Positions 1 to 9,026 of a stretch of DNA of 64,000 nucleotides are shown piece by piece. A program made the translations under genes and the position numbers. The notes under the pieces were generated by a model. It saw only the letters and a program-made list of their open reading frames with translations. It did not search any database and was not told the DNA's origin. Each line of letters begins with the position of its first letter. The first letter of the stretch is position 1. Source of the stretch: Roseivirga seohaensis (GTDB lineage Bacteria; Bacteroidota; Bacteroidia; Cytophagales; Cyclobacteriaceae); NCBI RefSeq assembly GCF_001592945.1, contig NZ_LRPB01000049.1, positions 310,001 to 374,000 of the forward strand. Reading direction: 5' to 3'.

Positions 1-871
1 AAATATCTTGATTGCTAGTAAAAAAGAAGTATTTGCCATCTTTACTAACGAAAGGGCATAATTCGTGATTTGGCGTATTGATAAGCCCACCCATATTTTG
101 GGCTTTTGACCATGAGCCCTCCTTATTCTTAAAGCTTATATATAAATCACCTTGGCCGTAACCTTCTTTTCTTATGGCACAAAAAATCAAATATTCTTCA
201 TTTGGATCGATAAACACATCAGCTTCATAAGCATTGGTGTTAATTGTGTTACCAAGTAGTTTGCTAGGCTGAAAAGCGCCATTTATATTTCTGGAAACAT
301 AAATATTAAAATCGTGCTGCCTTTCATTTTTGGCTTCTCTATTCGAAGCAAAGTACATATCTCCGGTAAGAGTGAACGAAATATAATACTCACTTTTATC
401 TGAGTTTATAAAAGGCCCTGCATTAATCATTTCTAAGTTCCATTCCGAATTGTTTCTTTCGATATACCATATATCATAGTCTTCTTTAGCTTGGAGGCCA
501 TCCACTGTTCGTTCTGAAATAAAGTATAACCTCTTTTCGTCTGGAGATAAAAATGGATCGTTGACACTATATTTTGGGTGTGAAAGTAATGTCCTTGGCA
601 TACTCCAGGTATTGCCTTCTAACTTGGTAAATCGAATTTCAGATTTGCCATTTACGTCTACCCCGTAGTAAAATTCAGTGGCCTGTTGGTTGAAAACCGA
701 CCCAAATTCTGATTCTTCTTGGGTAGAAATAAGGTTAGGAGCAAATATTTCGGGGCCTGTTGTAGGTGGCGCTTGCCCTAGATATTTTAGCTTGTTATCT
801 ACTTCCTGTGAATAAATAAGGTTGGTGAAGAATAAACAGAGAATGAATATGGAACTGATCAACGTTTTCAT
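1..871 (-). CDS. PD40 (WD40-like) beta-propeller protein, 3' end outside window
   Basis: The minus-strand frame is open from an ATG at 869-871 to the window edge (290 codons seen), so the C-terminus is missing. The N-terminus (MKTLISSIFILCLFF) is a signal peptide. Repeated blade motifs of PD40 type follow, with patterns such as 'FLSPDEKRLYFISER' and 'FVSKDGKYFFFTSNQ', as in TolB-like or OmpA-associated surface proteins of Bacteroidota. The start lies 2 nt after the stop of the upstream amidohydrolase gene, so the two are probably co-transcribed. It is likely periplasmic or outer-membrane associated. The function is unknown; with only the propeller visible, a C-terminal OmpA domain cannot be excluded. 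Confidence 0.8.
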   Translation of the reverse strand, partial: MKTLISSIFILCLFFTNLIYSQEVDNKLKYLGQAPPTTGPEIFAPNLISTQEESEFGSVFNQQATEFYYGVDVNGKSEIRFTKLEGNTWSMPRTLLSHPKYSVNDPFLSPDEKRLYFISERTVDGLQAKEDYDIWYIERNNSEWNLEMINAGPFINSDKSEYYISFTLTGDMYFASNREAKNERQHDFNIYVSRNINGAFQPSKLLGNTINTNAYEADVFIDPNEEYLIFCAIRKEGYGQGDLYISFKNKEGSWSKAQNMGGLINTPNHELCPFVSKDGKYFFFTSNQDI

Positions 872-873
872 GT

Positions 874-2328
874 TTAGTCAATCCCAAATTTACCGTTCAT
901 TTCGTTTAGAATTTTTTCTGGGTCATAACCTATACCCTTTTTAAATACTGTTTCTACTCTTTCAATCACATCAGCATTGGTTTTTAAATCTCCGTTAAGA
1001 ATTACAAAGTCGGCTCTTTTGCCAACTTGTATTAATCCTATATCGTTACGCCCTAATGCTTTAGCTCCATTGCTGGTCATTACCTGAATGGCTTCTTCTG
1101 CTGTAAAGCCAGCTTCCACTAACAGTTGATAATTTCTTTGATCACCAAAACCAGGTAAAATGTGCCTTCCGGCATCCACACCGCTGCACAAAAGCCCTCC
1201 CATTTTAAAGTATTGATATTCAAAAGCCATAATTCGTTTAAGCCTATTTTCTCTTGTTAAATCTTCAGTTTCTTTATCAAAACTACTTCTGCGTTCATCG
1301 TATTGGCTTTGCAAATAGGGGGACATTATTTTTAATGATCTATCGTCAACAAAGGCCCTATTGGGCACGCTGGCTTCGTAAATGGCTAAGGTTGAAGTTA
1401 AAAATACTTGATTATCAATCATTAGTTGTTGAAGGTTTTTGACGGCTGAGCTGTTGATAACCAGTTCATCTAAATATTCTGTGCTTCCATTACAAACGCC
1501 ATACGATTTATTGGATCTAAAATCGCTAGTGCTGTTTAACCCATGTTCTATACCATCAATCCCCAACTTTGTAGCTTCTTCAAAGGTAATCGAACATAAG
1601 TGACCTCTTACTTTGGCCTTGTTTTTATGAGCTTCGTCAATAATGATTCTCAGGTCGTTTGGATTAGTATTTCTATACACCTTAAACCATTCTACTCCTT
1701 GCTTTATCCAATGTTGCATGGTATCGCGTAGGTGTTGTTCATTTCTAGGAATTATCATGTTAGGGTTACCGCCAGCGCCAGTGATAAAGGGAGCGCTAGG
1801 GATAATTTCTGGTCCAATAAGTTCTCCTTGAGTGATTTTCTTTGCAAGAATAATTTCATGCTCTGGAGATGCTGCCCCACAGGTTTGAATGGTGGTAACT
1901 CCAGAGGCTAAATAAAGCTTTGAGGCTTCAGCTCCAACGTTTGGGAACTGCGGAATATGTAAATGGTTGTGCATGCCTACAATGCCAGGAATAATTGTTT
2001 TATCTTTTAAATCTATTACCAAGGCATTTTGAGGTACTTGAATGTTTTCTCCAAATTCTTGAAACAGGCCATTGTTGACAATAAGTGTTTGGTTTTTCCT
2101 TAGTGAGCCTCCCGTGCCATCTATTACAGTGGCATTTGTTAAAGCAATGACTTCTGCATTGTATTCTATATACGATTGAGCTATTTGAAGTGAGTCAGAA
2201 TTTTTATTGGAGTTGTACGGTAAAAATGTACTATTGGCAGTTTTTGGTATTGCGCTGGTATAGATTAGACTCGCAATCACTAATTCAAAAACGGGAAGGA
2301 GCAAATTGACTTTGAGTTTTTTAATCAT
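874..2328 (-). CDS. exported amidohydrolase family protein (imidazolonepropionase-like)
   Basis: This 484-aa protein has an N-terminal hydrophobic segment (about residues 8-27), suggesting export or membrane anchoring. The amidohydrolase TIM-barrel signatures follow: an N-terminal composite beta domain ('NATVIDGTGG'), the metal-binding HxH at H120/H122 within 'GMHNHLHI', later histidines in 'GHLCS' and 'GIEHGL', and the metal-site aspartate in 'SGVDAGRH'. The C-terminus closes the small domain ('GKRADFVILNGD'), as in imidazolonepropionase-like dipeptidases. The family hydrolyses C-N bonds in cyclic amides or dipeptides; the substrate cannot be read from sequence. It sits directly upstream of the PD40 gene with 2 nt between them, which suggests a shared surface function. 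Confidence 0.85.
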   Translation of the reverse strand: MIKKLKVNLLLPVFELVIASLIYTSAIPKTANSTFLPYNSNKNSDSLQIAQSYIEYNAEVIALTNATVIDGTGGSLRKNQTLIVNNGLFQEFGENIQVPQNALVIDLKDKTIIPGIVGMHNHLHIPQFPNVGAEASKLYLASGVTTIQTCGAASPEHEIILAKKITQGELIGPEIIPSAPFITGAGGNPNMIIPRNEQHLRDTMQHWIKQGVEWFKVYRNTNPNDLRIIIDEAHKNKAKVRGHLCSITFEEATKLGIDGIEHGLNSTSDFRSNKSYGVCNGSTEYLDELVINSSAVKNLQQLMIDNQVFLTSTLAIYEASVPNRAFVDDRSLKIMSPYLQSQYDERRSSFDKETEDLTRENRLKRIMAFEYQYFKMGGLLCSGVDAGRHILPGFGDQRNYQLLVEAGFTAEEAIQVMTSNGAKALGRNDIGLIQVGKRADFVILNGDLKTNADVIERVETVFKKGIGYDPEKILNEMNGKFGID

Positions 2329-2423
2329 TGATGGTTAAGGTTTAATTTGATTGTCCTCAATGCTGATTTTCAAGGCCAAAAATATTTAATACACCAAACC
2401 TGGTATTGTAAAAAATGGACATT

Positions 2424-3185
2424 CTAGCTACTTAGTTTGTAAAAATCACTAGGGTTAAAACCAGTAAAGCACTTAAACTCATGAATAAAATGTGCTTGAT
2501 CGTAAAAGCCATGGGTATAAGCCTCTTCTAGAATTGATTGGCTATTTGGCTTTTTTATGATGGATTCAAATCGAATTATTCTTGAATACATCTTGGGATT
2601 GAATCCAGAGAACTCTTTAAATCGTCTTTCAAACTGTTTTTGCGAGAGACAAAAATCACTGGCTAGATTCGATATTTTAGTTTTTCCATTACGTTTTTTT
2701 ATTTCTTGTATAGCGTTGACTATAAGCCTGTCTTTATACCGTTGTTTTTCTATTAGCGATTTAAAGAAAAATGTAATGACGTTTATTCGTTCTTGAGTCG
2801 TGGCAGCCAAAGCTACTTTTTCTGTCAGTATTTCCCCTTCCGAACCTAGAAAGGTATTTAGGGAAATAAACTGGTTATTAAGTTCTAAAGCTGGAATATT
2901 AAAAAGGGTTGGAATAGAATAAGAGTAGATTGATACGCCAATAAGATGGTAAAAGCCATCTACTTGGAATTGATTGGGTTGATTGGTGTGGCCTTGTACA
3001 ACTGAAAAAAGTAGCTTAGAGCGGGGAGTGTCATTTTCAAATGCAAAGGTAAACTCAGTTAAACTGTTTGCTATAACATAGTATCTTGAATTCGGACTTT
3101 GATGCTCTGAATTCCATGTTCCTACCCAAAAGTGGCTTATTATGTCTTTTAATCCTTCATCAGGTGGTATAATTTTATATCTCAT
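2424..3185 (-). CDS. AraC-family transcriptional regulator
   Basis: This 253-aa protein has an N-terminal sensing domain of the DUF6597 type ('PPDEGLKDIISHFWVGTW') and a C-terminal double helix-turn-helix of AraC/XylS type from about residue 160 ('ISNLASDFCLSQKQFERRFKEFSG', then 'AYTHGFYDQAHFIHEFKCFTGFNPSDFYKL'). The second motif with 'GF.DQAHFI.EFK...G..P' is diagnostic. The likely role is one-component regulation of a nearby or distant gene; ligand and targets are unknown. It stands alone between the amidohydrolase and the zinc exporter, on the same strand, with a 95-nt gap downstream. Confidence 0.88.
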   Translation of the reverse strand: MRYKIIPPDEGLKDIISHFWVGTWNSEHQSPNSRYYVIANSLTEFTFAFENDTPRSKLLFSVVQGHTNQPNQFQVDGFYHLIGVSIYSYSIPTLFNIPALELNNQFISLNTFLGSEGEILTEKVALAATTQERINVITFFFKSLIEKQRYKDRLIVNAIQEIKKRNGKTKISNLASDFCLSQKQFERRFKEFSGFNPKMYSRIIRFESIIKKPNSQSILEEAYTHGFYDQAHFIHEFKCFTGFNPSDFYKLSS

Positions 3186-3340
3186 CCTTACTTTTTATCA
3201 ATTGGTAATTAACCGCATAAAGTTGGCAATACAACCAATCTAAGGCTAAACGAACTGAAATTGAGGGATATTTTTTGGGATAGCAAAAAACTATCAGTAC
3301 GACTGATTAAAGAAAAGTAGGTTATGTTGCTAAAATTATT

Positions 3341-4231
3341 TCAACACCCCTCACAATGTTCATCTTTCCCCTCGAATTCAAAGGTGGCGTGGTCGATGTG
3401 TTCTTGTTTGAGTAGGGATTTGGCTTTTGACTTTATGTTGGCCATTTCGACCATGGAAATTTCCTTTTCAATGACAAGGTGTGCAGAAAGCACATTGTAT
3501 TCTCCGTCCATCGACCACACATGACAATCGTGTACGCCAGTAATTTCCGGAATAGAAAGTAAGGTGTTGTGAATTTGTTCAATATCTACCTCGCTAGGTT
3601 TGGCTTGAAGAATAATGAGTGTGCTTTTTCTAAGGTTTCGGAAGGCATTGTAAATAATGTACACTGCGATGAATAGTGAAAGAATCGGATCTATAATAGG
3701 CAAATCCCAGAACATCATTACTAAGCTGCCAATTAACACGGCCACCCAGCCTAACACGTCTTCTAATAAATGGAGAGAAATGACTTCTTCATTAATGGAA
3801 GAGCCCTTTCTAAGTTTTAGCACCGCAGCTCCATTAACAATTACCCCAAAAATGGCGAGGAACATCATTCCTTTTGCGTCTACAGTTTCGGGGGCAAATA
3901 AGGCAGGAATGGCTTTACTAAGAATAATGCCAGAGCCCACCAAAAGTACTACTGAGTTAATGATGGCACCTAATAGGGAAAAGCGCTTATAACCATAAGA
4001 AAATTTCTTGTCACGGCCTTTTTGAGAAAGCTTTTGAAAATACCAAGACAGCCCAATGCTGAGGCTATCGCCTAAATCGTGAAGGGCATCGGAAAGAATA
4101 GCCAAACTGCCAGTGTAGATTCCACCTACAATTTCTACAATTGTAAAAAAGAGATTTAAGAAGAAGGCAACGCGTAAGTTACCTGTTCCATGATGATGGT
4201 GGTGATGTCCGTGATGATGATCGTGTGCCAT
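3341..4231 (-). CDS. cation diffusion facilitator family zinc/divalent metal exporter
   Basis: This 296-aa CDF transporter exchanges protons for Zn(II) or related metals across the inner membrane. It opens with a dense histidine run (11 His in the first 14 residues), then about six membrane segments. Transmembrane site A residues are visible: D48 and the H51-D52 pair in helix 2 ('SDALHDLGDS') and H154/D158 in helix 5 ('HLLEDVLG'), the His/Asp set usual for zinc exporters. A cytoplasmic ferredoxin-like domain ends in 'DEHCEGC', a possible extra metal site. The closest described relatives are CzcD/ZitB. Metal specificity is inferred. Confidence 0.92.
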   Translation of the reverse strand: MAHDHHHGHHHHHHGTGNLRVAFFLNLFFTIVEIVGGIYTGSLAILSDALHDLGDSLSIGLSWYFQKLSQKGRDKKFSYGYKRFSLLGAIINSVVLLVGSGIILSKAIPALFAPETVDAKGMMFLAIFGVIVNGAAVLKLRKGSSINEEVISLHLLEDVLGWVAVLIGSLVMMFWDLPIIDPILSLFIAVYIIYNAFRNLRKSTLIILQAKPSEVDIEQIHNTLLSIPEITGVHDCHVWSMDGEYNVLSAHLVIEKEISMVEMANIKSKAKSLLKQEHIDHATFEFEGKDEHCEGC

Positions 4232-4298
4232 GCCTCAAATGTATAAGACAAAACCGTGCAACAGGGCTTCAAGAAGGCTTTGGTTTATGAACCCATAT

Positions 4299-5507
4299 TT
4301 ATTGAGTTACTTTAAAAAATCTAAATTGAACCTCATCTTCATTTTGTTGGTCTTTCACTCGAAAGAAAATTCCTTCGTTGCTGACAAAAAGATTATGGTT
4401 TATGTCGATTTCCTCAATTGGCAGTTCATGGTAGCTCAATTCTTCTGTTTCAGTATTAATTACAATAAGAGTTGCTCCGAGAGGGTTGGGGATAGATTTT
4501 TCATTACCGTCTACAAACTTTGGTTTAGCACCATGATAAAGTACCCTGTATAGATGTCGACCATTAGGAGACATTAGCATTTGTTTGTAATAAGCTGGTT
4601 GTTTTGGGTTTTCATGAATGCTCATTCCTCCTTCAAAGTACTCTGCTATACTGATAGTTGCGTAATCAGTATAATTAGCAACCTCTATTGTAGGAACTCC
4701 AGCATAGATTGCTTTAACCAATTCTCCTTTATTAAAAATATAAAGACTATCAGAAATTGAAGTGCTACTATAGAGATGATTTTTATTGCGGTTAAAGAAT
4801 CGAAAAATATTGGAGTTCCACTCACGCCTTTTTTTTGCTTCTTCCTGTACTTTTAACACCTCATCAAAACTGTTGATTATCTCTTCTGTTTGAACAAACT
4901 CCTTGATGATGGAGTCCTTCTCAAAATCATAAATTGCGTATTCATAACTTTTGCTATTTCTACGTATTTGAGAGATCACCATTTCTATTTGGCCATTTTT
5001 AAAATATGAATCTTGGTTGAAGCGGTAGCTTTTTGAATCAGGGCTTACCATAACAACTCCATTTTTATGCCTAGCACCCTTGCTTTTCTTTGTAAGTACT
5101 TCTCCTTTATTGTTGATGAGATGGATGCCCATTGACCCGTCAACAAAAATTGAATCTATGGTATGTATGAAGAATTTGTTGGCATTTTTTACTGCGTTAG
5201 GACCATCTTTTTCCATGCTAATCTTTTTGAAAAGATCATTAGTCTGATAATCATATAGGTAGATGGAGTGGGTAATTCGGTCGTAAAAAGTAATGTATTC
5301 CTTGTTATCGATGGTGGACAATTTGAGGGCTGTTAAACCTTCAAAATTCACCCCGTCTTCAAGAGCTAAGGTTTTAATGCCACCATCAGAAATGGTTAAA
5401 GCCTGAGTTTTGCTGCTTTTATTGGTGTCCTCCTTTTCCTGCTGGCAAGAAAATAGGGTAAGAATACAGGTAGATAAAAGTAGTATCGTATGACTTGATC
5501 TATTCAT
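4299..5507 (-). CDS. DUF4221-like six-bladed propeller lipoprotein
   Basis: I place the start at the ATG at 5505-5507 rather than 5558, because the resulting N-terminus (MNRSSHTILLLSTCILTLFSC) is a clean lipoprotein signal ending in lipobox LFSC followed by QQEK. The mature protein, about 400 aa in total, is rich in beta strands and has the look of Bacteroidota DUF4221 / 6-bladed propeller proteins ('DGGIKTLALEDGVNFEGLTAL', 'NPLGATLIVINTETEELSYHELP'). It is presumably anchored in the outer membrane or periplasm. Members are common in Cytophagales and lack an assigned activity. It is followed by 67 nt and then the CDF gene on the same strand. Confidence 0.7.
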   Translation of the reverse strand: MNRSSHTILLLSTCILTLFSCQQEKEDTNKSSKTQALTISDGGIKTLALEDGVNFEGLTALKLSTIDNKEYITFYDRITHSIYLYDYQTNDLFKKISMEKDGPNAVKNANKFFIHTIDSIFVDGSMGIHLINNKGEVLTKKSKGARHKNGVVMVSPDSKSYRFNQDSYFKNGQIEMVISQIRRNSKSYEYAIYDFEKDSIIKEFVQTEEIINSFDEVLKVQEEAKKRREWNSNIFRFFNRNKNHLYSSTSISDSLYIFNKGELVKAIYAGVPTIEVANYTDYATISIAEYFEGGMSIHENPKQPAYYKQMLMSPNGRHLYRVLYHGAKPKFVDGNEKSIPNPLGATLIVINTETEELSYHELPIEEIDINHNLFVSNEGIFFRVKDQQNEDEVQFRFFKVTQ

Positions 5508-5619
5508 TCCATTTATTTGAACTATTAATTTAGTTAAAATAAATTTAGACACAACCATTCCGTGAAATTCTTAACCAAGGATTTCACTCTTAACTAATTC
5601 ACGGATCGCTGATTTCTGT

Positions 5620-7518
5620 TTAGTGACTCGCTCCTTCCTTAATTGCTTCTACTACCTCTGGGTTAAACAGCGTTGAAATATCTCCCAAATTGTCACCGTC
5701 TCCAGAGGCTATCTTTCTCAGGATTCTACGCATAATCTTGCCTGAACGGGTTTTAGGCAAGCCTGGTACAATCTGGATTTTATCTGGTCTGGCAATTGGC
5801 CCAATGATTTTATTAACCGTTTCTTTAATTTCCTTGGTCAGACCTTCTTCAGTTCGGCCATCCATATCGCAAATAACAAAAGCATAAATGCCTTGGCCTT
5901 TAATATCGTGCGGATAACCTACTACTGCAGATTCAATCACTTTAGGGTGCTCGTTAATGGCATTTTCAACCTCGGCTGTGCCCATTCTGTGTCCAGAAAC
6001 GTTGATCACATCGTCCACTCGCCCTAGAATTCTGTAGTAACCGTCTTCATCTCTTTTCACGCCATCGCCAGTAAAGTAATGGTTAGGGAAAGTAGAAAAG
6101 TAGGTTTGTTTGCAACGGTCGTGGTCGCCATAAGTGGTGCGCAGCATAGAAGGCCAAGGGAACTTGATGCAAAGATTTCCTTCCACAGAATTGCCTTTTA
6201 ATTCGTTTCCTTCATTGTCTAAAATCACCAACTGAATGCCAGGTAATGGCAGTGTGGCATAAGCTGGTTTGGTTGGAGTAATTCCTGCTAAAGGTGAAAC
6301 CATAATTCCACCCGTTTCGGTTTGCCACCAAGTGTCTACGATTGGGCATTTTCCTTTTCCAACATGGTCGTGATACCAGTGCCAAGCTTCTTCATTGATC
6401 GGTTCACCTACGCTACCCAATACTTTTAATGAATCTAGTTTATAAGGTTCAATTGGTTCGGTGCCATAGGCTTGCAAAGCCCTGATGGCCGTTGGTGCGG
6501 TATAAAACTGATTGACCTGATGTTTGTCGCAAATGGCCCAGAATCGACCAGCATCAGGAAAAGTAGGCACGCCTTCAAACATAATGGAAGTGGCGCCTGC
6601 CAACAATGGCCCATAGACAATATAAGAGTGGCCAGTGATCCAACCGACATCGGCCGTACACCAATACACATCGCCTTGGTTGTACTGAAATACATTTTGA
6701 AAGGAATAGGCAGTGTAAATCATGTAGCCACCGCAAGTGTGCACCACACCTTTGGGCTGGCCTGTCGAACCAGAAGTATAGAGGATGAAGAGCATGTCTT
6801 CTGAATCCATTTCCTCAGCTTTGTTTTCGGTAGAAACTCCTTCAATGGCATCATGCCACCAAATGTCGAGGCCTGAAGTCATTTGAATGTCTTGACCAGT
6901 TCTTTTTAATACGATTGTGCTTTCAACGGAGTCGCAATTCTTTAGTGCTTCGTCTACCACTTCCTTTACGGGAATCTGTTTGTTGCCTCTGAAATTACCG
7001 TCCGCTGTAATTACCATTTTAGCTTTACAGTCATTAATGCGGTCACTTAGTGCATTGGCAGAGAAACCCGCAAATACAATAGAATGTATGGCACCTATTC
7101 GAGCACAAGCTAGCATGGCGATGGCTGCTTCAGGCACCATGGGCATGTAAATAATTACACGGTCGCCTTTACCAACTCCTTTGGCTTTAATAGCATTAGC
7201 AAACTGACAAACTTTGGCGTGGAGTTCTTTATAGGTGAGGGTGATATGCTCTTCTTCGGGGTCATTCGGTTCCCAAATAATTGCCGCTTGGTCGCCTCGG
7301 GTGTACAGGTGGCGATCTAAAATGTTTTCGGTGATATTCAGTTTTCCGTTAACGAACCACTTTACATCTGGTGTTTCAAAATTCCAGTCCACAACCTTAT
7401 CCCATTTTTTCCTCCAGTGGAAGGAATCGGCAATTCTAGACCAAAAAGATTCTGGATCTTGAACACTCTTTTGGTATTCGTACATATAACCGCTTAGGCT
7501 GTGGATTCTGTCGCTCAT
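5620..7518 (-). CDS. acs: acetyl-CoA synthetase (AMP-forming)
   Basis: Activates acetate to acetyl-AMP and then acetyl-CoA in the cytoplasm. The 632-aa length matches the family (about 650). An N-terminal ACAS_N segment is followed by the adenylate-forming core with the P-loop-like 'YTSGSTGQPKG' at about 247-257, the 'DTWWQTETGG' acetate-pocket motif with its conserved tryptophans, 'YFTGDG', and the C-terminal 'PKTRSGKIMRR' with the acetylation-sensitive lysine K594. All catalytic motifs appear intact. The gene is divergent from the YdeI-like gene across a 104-nt intergenic region. Control by lysine acetylation is known for the family but not shown here. Confidence 0.97.
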   Translation of the reverse strand: MSDRIHSLSGYMYEYQKSVQDPESFWSRIADSFHWRKKWDKVVDWNFETPDVKWFVNGKLNITENILDRHLYTRGDQAAIIWEPNDPEEEHITLTYKELHAKVCQFANAIKAKGVGKGDRVIIYMPMVPEAAIAMLACARIGAIHSIVFAGFSANALSDRINDCKAKMVITADGNFRGNKQIPVKEVVDEALKNCDSVESTIVLKRTGQDIQMTSGLDIWWHDAIEGVSTENKAEEMDSEDMLFILYTSGSTGQPKGVVHTCGGYMIYTAYSFQNVFQYNQGDVYWCTADVGWITGHSYIVYGPLLAGATSIMFEGVPTFPDAGRFWAICDKHQVNQFYTAPTAIRALQAYGTEPIEPYKLDSLKVLGSVGEPINEEAWHWYHDHVGKGKCPIVDTWWQTETGGIMVSPLAGITPTKPAYATLPLPGIQLVILDNEGNELKGNSVEGNLCIKFPWPSMLRTTYGDHDRCKQTYFSTFPNHYFTGDGVKRDEDGYYRILGRVDDVINVSGHRMGTAEVENAINEHPKVIESAVVGYPHDIKGQGIYAFVICDMDGRTEEGLTKEIKETVNKIIGPIARPDKIQIVPGLPKTRSGKIMRRILRKIASGDGDNLGDISTLFNPEVVEAIKEGASH

Positions 7519-7572
7519 ATTTTCTGGTTTTACAGCCCATTTTAATCATTTATGCGCTTAACTGAAAGAGGT

Positions 7573-7603
7573 TTTGTAGATCAGTTATGTAATTGTAGAT
7601 TTG
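7573..7603 (+). promoter_or_regulatory. Bacteroidota sigma-A type promoter for the YdeI-like gene
   Basis: TTTG at 7573-7576 and TAGATTTG at 7596-7603 are separated by 19 nt. This matches the Bacteroidota consensus (-33 TTTG, -7 TAnnTTTG, about 19-21 nt apart) exactly. The predicted transcription start is near 7610, giving a short leader before the ATG at 7623. It lies between the divergent acs and YdeI-like genes. Confidence 0.65.
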
Positions 7604-7622
7604 TTAAGAGCCATTAATCATT

Positions 7623-8099
7623 ATGAGTGAAAAGATTTACAAGTTTGAAGCTGTTATCCAAAATGGGGGAGAAAAATGGCCAAATGCAGCTTGTGTTACG
7701 CTTCCGTTTAATGTAGAGGAAGAGTTTGGAACTAAGGGTCAGGTGAAAGTAAATGCTACTTTTGATGGGGTACCATACCGCGGCTCTATAGCCAATATGG
7801 GAACTGGCCATATTTTAATTTTAAGAAATGATGTTAGGGCTGTCATTGGAAAAAGTCATGGAGAAACAGTAATTGTAACCGTTCAGAAGGATACTGAAGA
7901 AAGAGTGGTAGAAGTGCCTGATGTATTAAAGGCAGAGTTTAAGATTCACCCTAAAGCCGAAGCTTTTTACAACTCGCTCTCGTACACCAACCGCAAAGAA
8001 TACGCTCGATGGATTGATACCGCCAAACGTGAAGAGACTAAAGCCAAGCGTTTAGAAAAAACGATTGAAATGCTCTTGACTGGGGTGAAACACCCTTAA
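7623..8099 (+). CDS. DUF1905 / YdeI-OmpD-associated family protein
   Basis: This 158-aa protein has two recognisable parts. The N-terminal half is DUF1905-like ('YKFEAVIQNGGEKWPNAACVTLPFNV...FDGVPYRGSIANMGTGHILILRNDVRAVIGKSHGETVIVTV'). The C-terminal half is a bacteriocin-protection / YdeI-like helical domain ('PEAFYNSLSYTNRKEYARWIDTAKREETKAKRLEKTIEML' type). There is no signal peptide, so it is presumably cytoplasmic. The family is widespread and its biochemical function is not established. It is a single-gene unit with its own exact-match promoter 20 nt upstream. Confidence 0.82.
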   Translation: MSEKIYKFEAVIQNGGEKWPNAACVTLPFNVEEEFGTKGQVKVNATFDGVPYRGSIANMGTGHILILRNDVRAVIGKSHGETVIVTVQKDTEERVVEVPDVLKAEFKIHPKAEAFYNSLSYTNRKEYARWIDTAKREETKAKRLEKTIEMLLTGVKHP

Positions 8100-8162
8100 G
8101 TACTGAGTAAAAATATTATTGATTTTTTACTTTTTTGCATTGAAAATCAGTATTCTTGCTAT

Positions 8163-9026
8163 ATGTCGTCAGGCAAGAATCACCTTACTATTTCAATAGT
8201 TTTATATAAGAATAACCTAATTCACATTAGGAAGTTGATGCACAGTCTTTTAGGATGTGGTTTGTGCCCTGAAGTCTATTTTGTTGATAATTCTCCTACA
8301 AACGAATTAGAGAGTTACATACATAGTAACTTTCATTATCAGTGGGCAGGGGAGAATATCGGTTTTGGAAGAGCGCATAATATTATTATTGATAAAGTGA
8401 TGAATTATGGAGGGTACCATATAGTAATGAATGCAGATGTTTTTTTTGATAAGGGGGTAATTGAGAAAATAGTTGAATACATGAATCAACATGATCGCAT
8501 TGGTTTGTTGTTGCCACGAATTCTTAATCCAGATGGAACCCCACAGCCACTTTTTAAACTACTTCCTCATCCACAAGACCTTTTTACACGGAGATTTATA
8601 CCTAGTTTATTTAAAAAAATTTTAGGACACAATAACCAAAAGTACAGTATGTCATTTGCTGATGATAAGAGCACTTTTGATGCACCCTACCTTTCGGGGT
8701 GTTTTATGTTTCTTAGGAAGGAGACCCTTAGAGAGGTTGGCGGTTTTGATCCTAGGTTCTTTTTGTATTGTGAAGACATAGACTTGTCAAGAAGAATAAG
8801 GATGACCTGGAGAACGACTTACTATGCTGATGCTTCAATATATCATTATTTCTACAAAGGCTCATATAAAGAATTACGTTTACTCTGCCTCCACATAATC
8901 TCTGCAGTAAAATATTTTAACAAACACGGTTGGTTTATTGACTCAGATCGTGAACGAATAAATAAAGAGACTCTTGAAGGGTTTACGTCAAAAAGGAAAG
9001 TCAACGTTCTACCTATAGCTAAATGA
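8163..9026 (+). CDS. glycosyltransferase family 2 (rhamnosyltransferase-like)
   Basis: First gene of the surface-glycan locus. This 287-aa GT-A fold protein shows 'TISIVLYKN' at the start of the nucleotide-binding fold, 'VDNSP' and 'NIGFGRAHN' (the GT2 subgroup of WbbL-like rhamnosyltransferases), an acidic donor-binding patch around 'MNADVFF' (residues 89-95) and 'YLSGCFMFLRKETLREVGGFDPRFFLYCEDIDLSRR' features typical of the acceptor side. It would transfer a sugar from an NDP-sugar donor onto a lipid-linked or glycan acceptor at the cytoplasmic membrane face. Its stop overlaps the next start in an ATGA arrangement (9023-9026), indicating translational coupling. Confidence 0.9.
   Translation: MSSGKNHLTISIVLYKNNLIHIRKLMHSLLGCGLCPEVYFVDNSPTNELESYIHSNFHYQWAGENIGFGRAHNIIIDKVMNYGGYHIVMNADVFFDKGVIEKIVEYMNQHDRIGLLLPRILNPDGTPQPLFKLLPHPQDLFTRRFIPSLFKKILGHNNQKYSMSFADDKSTFDAPYLSGCFMFLRKETLREVGGFDPRFFLYCEDIDLSRRIRMTWRTTYYADASIYHYFYKGSYKELRLLCLHIISAVKYFNKHGWFIDSDRERINKETLEGFTSKRKVNVLPIAK

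Noticed and set aside
3657-3992. 111-codon plus-strand frame inside the CDF transporter gene
   Set aside because: Lies wholly antisense to the well-supported CDF gene and is low complexity.
4230-4553. 107-codon plus-strand frame across the CDF and DUF4221 gene boundary
   Set aside because: Antisense to two real genes; no ATG context or recognisable domain.
6435-6695. 86-codon minus-strand frame inside acs
   Set aside because: Alternative frame of the acetyl-CoA synthetase gene with no independent support.
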